Assembly (NCBI GenBank): GCA_944349335.1
Contig: CALVMW010000001.1
Location: 359,671-423,670 of the forward strand
Reading direction: 5' to 3'
Length of the DNA stretch: 64,000 nucleotides
Source: an uncultured Bacilli bacterium
GTDB taxonomy: Bacteria > Bacillota_I > Bacilli_A > RFN20 > CAG-288
The position numbers were made by a program, and so were the translations under genes. The notes under the pieces are model-generated. The model was given only the letters and a program-made list of their open reading frames with translations, had not been told where the DNA came from and searched no databases. Within the stretch, counting starts at the first letter, position 1, and the number at the start of each line of letters is the position of its first letter. Positions 60,296 through 64,000 of this stretch are shown here, piece by piece.

Positions 60296-61149
60296 GATAA
60301 TTTTGGTAAATCCACTCCTAAGTAACTAAATAAATCAAACTTGAAACAGCAGGCAGTGATAAAGAAAGCTAAAATAATAACAAGAATAAGAATAGCGATA
60401 ACATCTTTTAAACCGAAATGATAAACCTTATAACGAGTACGTTTACTATCAGGATCATAACCTCTAGCTTCCATAGCATCAGCTAATTCTCCACTCTTCA
60501 TAAAGGAAGAGATAAATAAAGGTATAATCATAGAAGTTAAAGCTTTAAATTTTTCTTTTAATCGCCCTTGATTATAATCTACTCCTCTAGATGCTTGAGC
60601 TTTGATAACTCTTTGACATTCCATAGTTATAGTCGGAACAAAGCGAAGAGCTAAGGAGATCGCCATAGCAAACTTATGGATAGGTATTTTAATTAGTTTT
60701 AAAGGATAGAAAAACCACTCCAATGCATAAGTCATATCCATAGGTTTAGTAGTAGAAGAGAAGATATTAGAAGCAGTTAAAATCGCAATTAATCTTAAAA
60801 GGACAAAAGAAACATTAATAATAGTCGAATAATAAATATCTAACTCATAAATACTAAAAGCGATATCTCCGCTATTAGAATTAGCAAATAGCAAAGATAT
60901 GATAAGCAAGAATAAAACCATCACCCAAATACCTTTTAAAGAACGGAATAAGGAGATAAAACTAGCTTTACTTATTATGGAAAGAATAAAAAGTAAAATA
61001 AGAGCGATGCCATAAAAAACTAAGTTCATATAACCTGTTCCATATGGTAAAAAAAGAATAACAAAAAACGAGATAAGGGCAATAAGTTTAATGCGACTAT
61101 CTAAGCGATGTATTATTGTTGTATAGTTATTGTACTTTCCGAATGTCAT
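60292..61149 (-). CDS. ecfT: ECF transporter transmembrane subunit EcfT
   Basis: 285 residues with about five membrane helices. The two ATPase-coupling motifs QASRGVDYN and MEARGYDPDSKRTRYK (A-R-G in both) near the C-terminal third are diagnostic of EcfT. It links the two EcfA ATPases to exchangeable vitamin-binding S components, none of which lies in this window. The start overlaps ecfA2 by 4 nt. Confidence 0.96.
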   Translation of the reverse strand: MTFGKYNNYTTIIHRLDSRIKLIALISFFVILFLPYGTGYMNLVFYGIALILLFILSIISKASFISLFRSLKGIWVMVLFLLIISLLFANSNSGDIAFSIYELDIYYSTIINVSFVLLRLIAILTASNIFSSTTKPMDMTYALEWFFYPLKLIKIPIHKFAMAISLALRFVPTITMECQRVIKAQASRGVDYNQGRLKEKFKALTSMIIPLFISSFMKSGELADAMEARGYDPDSKRTRYKVYHFGLKDVIAILILVIILAFFITACCFKFDLFSYLGVDLPKLS

Positions 61150-62051
61150 CTTTTACACCTATCTATCTCTTTAGCTAAACTAGGAATATCAAATATATTT
61201 TCAACATTTAAAGGTAAGCCTTTTTTTATCAATTCATCTGCAAATTCAAGAACTTTAGGCTTACGTAAAACTGATCTTTTTAAAAGCTCTTCATTTTTAA
61301 ATAAAACATGAGGTCTATCAGCTAAAACTATTTTCCCATCTTCTAAAAGGAGAGCATTCTCAGCATATTTTAAAACGAGGTCCATATTATGCGTCGATAA
61401 TATGATAGAAGTACCTCTACTATAAATATCTTTTATTAAATTTAAAAAGTTTTTTTCACCATCTGCATCTAAACCGACTGTCGGTTCATCTAAAACTAAA
61501 ACATCAGGTTCTAAAGCTAAAATACCAGCGATAGCGACTCTTCTTTTTTCTCCGCCCGATAATTCAAAAGGAGAGCGTTCATAATATGAAGAATCTAAAT
61601 CAACTTGTTTTAAAGCTTCATAACTTACCTTTTTGGCTTCCTCCTCACTTTTTCCAAAGTTTTTGGGCCCGAACATAACATCTTTTAAAACAGTTTCTTC
61701 AAAAAGTTGATATTCCGGGAATTGAAAAACGATTCCTACTTTCTTTCTTAAACTTTTTATATCTTTTAATTTCTTCTTTCTTTTCCTTTTCATCTTTCTT
61801 TCATCAACTTTACCATCTTTATATTCTAAAGAAAAATCGATAATATATGAACCTATAGAAATCTTTCCTGAAGTAGGAAGGATAAGAGCATTTAGATGCT
61901 GCAAAAGAGTAGACTTACCAGAACCAGTTTTACCGATCAAAGCCGTAAAACAATGATCAGAAAAGATATGAGATATATCTCTCAAAGCAACTTTTTCCGA
62001 TGGTAAACCTATATCATAAGTATAGTTAACCTTTTCAAATTTTATCGACAT
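61146..62051 (-). CDS. ecfA2: ECF transporter ATPase EcfA2
   Basis: 301 residues. Walker A GKTGSGKSTLLQHLNALILP, Q-loop VGIVFQFPEYQLFEETVLKD, signature LSGGEKRRVAIAGILALEP, Walker B DVLVLDEPTVGLD. A strongly basic insert (KVDERKMKRKRKKKLKDIKS) sits between the first sheet and the Q-loop; EcfA2 proteins often have a smaller one. It works with EcfA1 and EcfT to energise vitamin uptake. It overlaps ecfA1 by 10 bp. Confidence 0.96.
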   Translation of the reverse strand: MSIKFEKVNYTYDIGLPSEKVALRDISHIFSDHCFTALIGKTGSGKSTLLQHLNALILPTSGKISIGSYIIDFSLEYKDGKVDERKMKRKRKKKLKDIKSLRKKVGIVFQFPEYQLFEETVLKDVMFGPKNFGKSEEEAKKVSYEALKQVDLDSSYYERSPFELSGGEKRRVAIAGILALEPDVLVLDEPTVGLDADGEKNFLNLIKDIYSRGTSIILSTHNMDLVLKYAENALLLEDGKIVLADRPHVLFKNEELLKRSVLRKPKVLEFADELIKKGLPLNVENIFDIPSLAKEIDRCKR

Positions 62052-62905
62052 ATCTTTTCGATTAATCCTTCATGATCATCATATTCAATCTCATATCCTA
62101 ACTTATTTAATTCTTTTACTAAAAGGTGATCAAAAGGTAAAGATAGATGAATAGAAGTTAAAAACTCATCGTTTGAAAATACTTTATTAGGTGTATCGCT
62201 CATCACTAGATTACCTTTAGATAAAACTAAGACACGGTCAGAATTAATAGTCTCATCTATCTCATGAGTAATATTAATTATAGTGAGATCTTTATCCTCT
62301 TTCTTCCTTTCAAAAATGATATCTTCAATCTCTTTTTTACCTTTAGGATCTAACATCGCACTCGCTTCATCTAATATTAAAATCTTCGGTTTTCTTGCTA
62401 AGGCTGAGGCGATAGCTATACGCTGCTTTTGACCTCCAGAAAGATTAGCTGGCTCCGCATCTTTATATTCTTCCATACCAACTTTCCGTAAACAATCATC
62501 GATAATCTCTTCCATATCTTCTTGCTTAACTTGCATATTCTCAAGTCCAAAAGCAATATCGTCTCGACAAGTAGCACCAATAAATTGGCTATCAGGGTTT
62601 TGAAATACTAAAGCGATATCTTTACGGAGCTGAATCGCATTATTATCTTGCATTTTAACACCGAAGATATAAATATCTCCTTCATTCTGAGCTAATATAC
62701 CATCTATAAGTTTAGAAAGAGTCGATTTACCTGAACCATTATGTCCAATTATTGAGATAAACTCTCCTCTTTTGATATCAAAAGAAATATTCTTTAAACA
62801 TGGTCTTTCTTTCTCATAAAAAAAAGAAACATTCTTAAAGGTTACAGCGCTATCTAAAGAAATATCTTTATCCCTGATAAATGTCAGTTCTTTATCTTTT
62901 TTCAT
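62042..62905 (-). CDS. ecfA1: ECF transporter ATPase EcfA1
   Basis: 287 residues. Walker A IIGHNGSGKSTLSKLIDGIL, Q-loop VFQNPDSQFIGATCRDDIAF, signature LSGGQKQRIAIASALARKP, Walker B ILILDEASAMLDPKGKKE, switch INITHEIDETINSDRVLVLS. The DEASAMLD form of Walker B is characteristic of EcfA1. It is the first of the three ecf genes and overlaps the small membrane protein gene by 14 bp. Confidence 0.96.
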   Translation of the reverse strand: MKKDKELTFIRDKDISLDSAVTFKNVSFFYEKERPCLKNISFDIKRGEFISIIGHNGSGKSTLSKLIDGILAQNEGDIYIFGVKMQDNNAIQLRKDIALVFQNPDSQFIGATCRDDIAFGLENMQVKQEDMEEIIDDCLRKVGMEEYKDAEPANLSGGQKQRIAIASALARKPKILILDEASAMLDPKGKKEIEDIIFERKKEDKDLTIINITHEIDETINSDRVLVLSKGNLVMSDTPNKVFSNDEFLTSIHLSLPFDHLLVKELNKLGYEIEYDDHEGLIEKICR

Positions 62906-63131
62906 CTTTATTTATTTTATGATGCTTAACTATCTGATATATCCAATAACCTAGTATAGCTAAAAATAAACAGACTGCCCAAACAATAGCTACTATATAA
63001 TTATCTTCTTGATTGACTCCATAAAGAATACTATATAAAAGTGTCAATACTAAAAGAAAACAAATAATTATAATGATTGTAGCGATAATACATTTCTTTA
63101 AAGGAAATTTACTATGATTTTGATAATTCAT
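62892..63131 (-). CDS. Small two-helix membrane protein
   Basis: 79 residues, two hydrophobic helices (CIIATIIIIICFLLVLTLLY and VAIVWAVCLFLAILGYWIYQ) and a charged tail (KHHKINKDEKR). No family recognised. It lies 1 nt after the dCMP deaminase gene and overlaps ecfA1, so it is cotranscribed with both. Its start (ATG 63131) has no strong ribosome site, in line with coupling to the upstream gene. Confidence 0.65.
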   Translation of the reverse strand: MNYQNHSKFPLKKCIIATIIIIICFLLVLTLLYSILYGVNQEDNYIVAIVWAVCLFLAILGYWIYQIVKHHKINKDEKR

Positions 63132-63132
63132 T

Positions 63133-63600
63133 TTAAAACTTTATTTCGGGAACTCTGCCTTTATATTGTTCATAGGAGATATTACATAAGTCTAACATCT
63201 TTCTACTCGCTTCACCATCATCAGTATCATGATATTTATCTGATAGATAATAAATCTTTTTTATTCCTGCTTGAATAAGAGCTTTTGTACATTCATGACA
63301 AGGGAAAAGAGTAACATAAATAGTAGAACCTTTAAGATTGTGTGAACTATTTAAAATAGCATTTAATTCAGCGTGACAAACATAAGGGTATTTTGTATTT
63401 AAAAAATCACCCTCTCGACCCCAAGGCATATTATGATCATCAATTCCAGTAGGCATACCATTGTAACCTAAAGAGAGAACTTTATGTTCATCAGAAACAA
63501 TACAAGCTCCTACTTTAGTATTAGGATCCTTACTTCTTAAACTAGAAAGAATAGCGATCGACATAAAGTATTCATCCCACGATATATTATTAAATTTCAT
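63133..63600 (-). CDS. dCMP deaminase (ComEB-like)
   Basis: 155 residues. Zinc site: YVCHAELNAILNSS (HAE) and TLFPCHECTKALIQAGIKKI (PCxxC). SMAIASL-like lead MSIAILSSLRSKDPNTKVGA and GYNGMPTGIDDHNMPW (NGxPxG) are standard for deoxycytidylate deaminases. It makes dUMP for thymidylate synthesis. The AGGAGGT site precedes the ATG. Confidence 0.93.
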   Translation of the reverse strand: MKFNNISWDEYFMSIAILSSLRSKDPNTKVGACIVSDEHKVLSLGYNGMPTGIDDHNMPWGREGDFLNTKYPYVCHAELNAILNSSHNLKGSTIYVTLFPCHECTKALIQAGIKKIYYLSDKYHDTDDGEASRKMLDLCNISYEQYKGRVPEIKF

Positions 63601-63629
63601 AATTACCTCCTAGGTGCACTATATTATAT

Positions 63630-64000
63630 TTAATCTAGCTTTTCATTAGAAGTTAATAAATCTATTTTATCTCCTTCTAATTTTAAAACATTATCAATAT
63701 TTCTTGATAATGTTCTCCCCTTAGTCATAAATTCATCTTTTCTTTCTTTCAAATCATCAATATCTTTAGAGAATTCCTCCATAAGTTTATTATAATTACC
63801 TAAACTAGAACGAATCTTATTTAACTGTTCTAAAATCCTATCGATATTATTAATAGTTTCAATCCTGATCCTTGAGAAATTAATATTAGCTAGAATCGGT
63901 TGTAAAGTAGTCGGGGAAACAATTATTACTTTCTTTTTAGCAGCATATTCCATCACTTTCATATAAATATCTTCATCATTCTCTAAAAAGACTAAAAAAC
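63630..64000 (-). CDS. rmuC: RmuC family protein (5' end outside window)
   Basis: The frame is open through the right edge, so the start is not seen. The visible end reads FLVFLENDEDIYMKVMEYAA, KKKVIIVSPTTLQPIL, and a helical tail (RILEQLNKIRSSLGNYNKLM, TKGRTLSRNIDNVLKLEG). Position and wording of K(K/R)VIxxSPTTL are typical of RmuC, a putative nuclease-like DNA recombination factor with an N-terminal coiled coil. About 120 C-terminal residues are in the window. Confidence 0.85.
   Translation of the reverse strand, partial: FLVFLENDEDIYMKVMEYAAKKKVIIVSPTTLQPILANINFSRIRIETINNIDRILEQLNKIRSSLGNYNKLMEEFSKDIDDLKERKDEFMTKGRTLSRNIDNVLKLEGDKIDLLTSNEKLD

Noticed and set aside
1..64000. UGA read as tryptophan (Mollicutes code)
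   Set aside because: Genes such as comEA end with TGA at the right place and Trp is encoded by TGG, so the standard code applies.

Overview
The window is from a low-GC Gram-positive bacterium that uses the standard genetic code: TGA is a normal stop (for example comEA) and tryptophan is TGG. The gene set (hrcA-grpE-dnaK-dnaJ under CIRCE, RNase J, ComEA/ComEC, PepV, ECF transporter module, AdhE, YfhO-type membrane protein, Spx-like protein, several type II lipoproteins) suggests a fermentative Bacilli-type Firmicute, probably a gut lineage related to Erysipelotrichia/RF39-like bacteria. That placement is inference; no rRNA or marker search was possible.

Region 1 (1 to about 14.6 kb) is an accessory island abutting the 3' end of a tRNA-Arg(UCG) gene. 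It holds two DUF4143-type ATPases (one cut by the window edge, one truncated), an HNH nuclease, a broken serine recombinase, a TetR-controlled membrane-protein cassette, a Fic protein with an altered active site, and a compact defence operon: XRE regulator, HaeIII-like cytosine methyltransferase, HaeIII-like endonuclease and a DUF262 protein. Between them are relics: IS30, IS21 and HTH-transposase N-termini, a BspA-like leucine-rich-repeat C-terminus with a 1-nt deletion, a frameshifted XRE gene with a truncated DpnA-like methyltransferase, and a family of short repeats (GCACACC/CGGCAAC motifs and a 33-bp identical core).

Region 2 (14.7 to 38.5 kb) is rich in cell-surface functions. A membrane-anchored Ntn hydrolase is followed by two collagen-like lipoproteins; two more lie at 30.4 and 36.1 kb. 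All four alternate Gly-X-Y stretches with about 45-residue modules and end in different C-terminal domains. N-terminal segments of about 500 bp are almost or fully identical within pairs. One of the four is switched off by an 8-bp tandem duplication in its signal-peptide coding region, so phase variation is likely. Among them lie cca, a TVP38-type protein, a CMD-cupin protein with a clear operator, a YfhO-type protein, two glycosyltransferases, a ZIP transporter, adhE with a kinase-like gene, and rpmB.

Region 3 (38.6 to 64 kb) is housekeeping: the chaperone operon with two CIRCE operators, trmB, pepV, comEC, comEA, greA (comEA's Shine-Dalgarno lies inside a terminator-like hairpin), a uridine-kinase-like nucleoside kinase, a thioredoxin-like protein, coaD-rsmD-ylbF-like, def, rnj-maf, nadK, CYTH, spx-like-pgsA, truA with the ecfA1-ecfA2-ecfT module, a dCMP deaminase and a partial rmuC. 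Terminators and promoters are listed where the sequence supports them.
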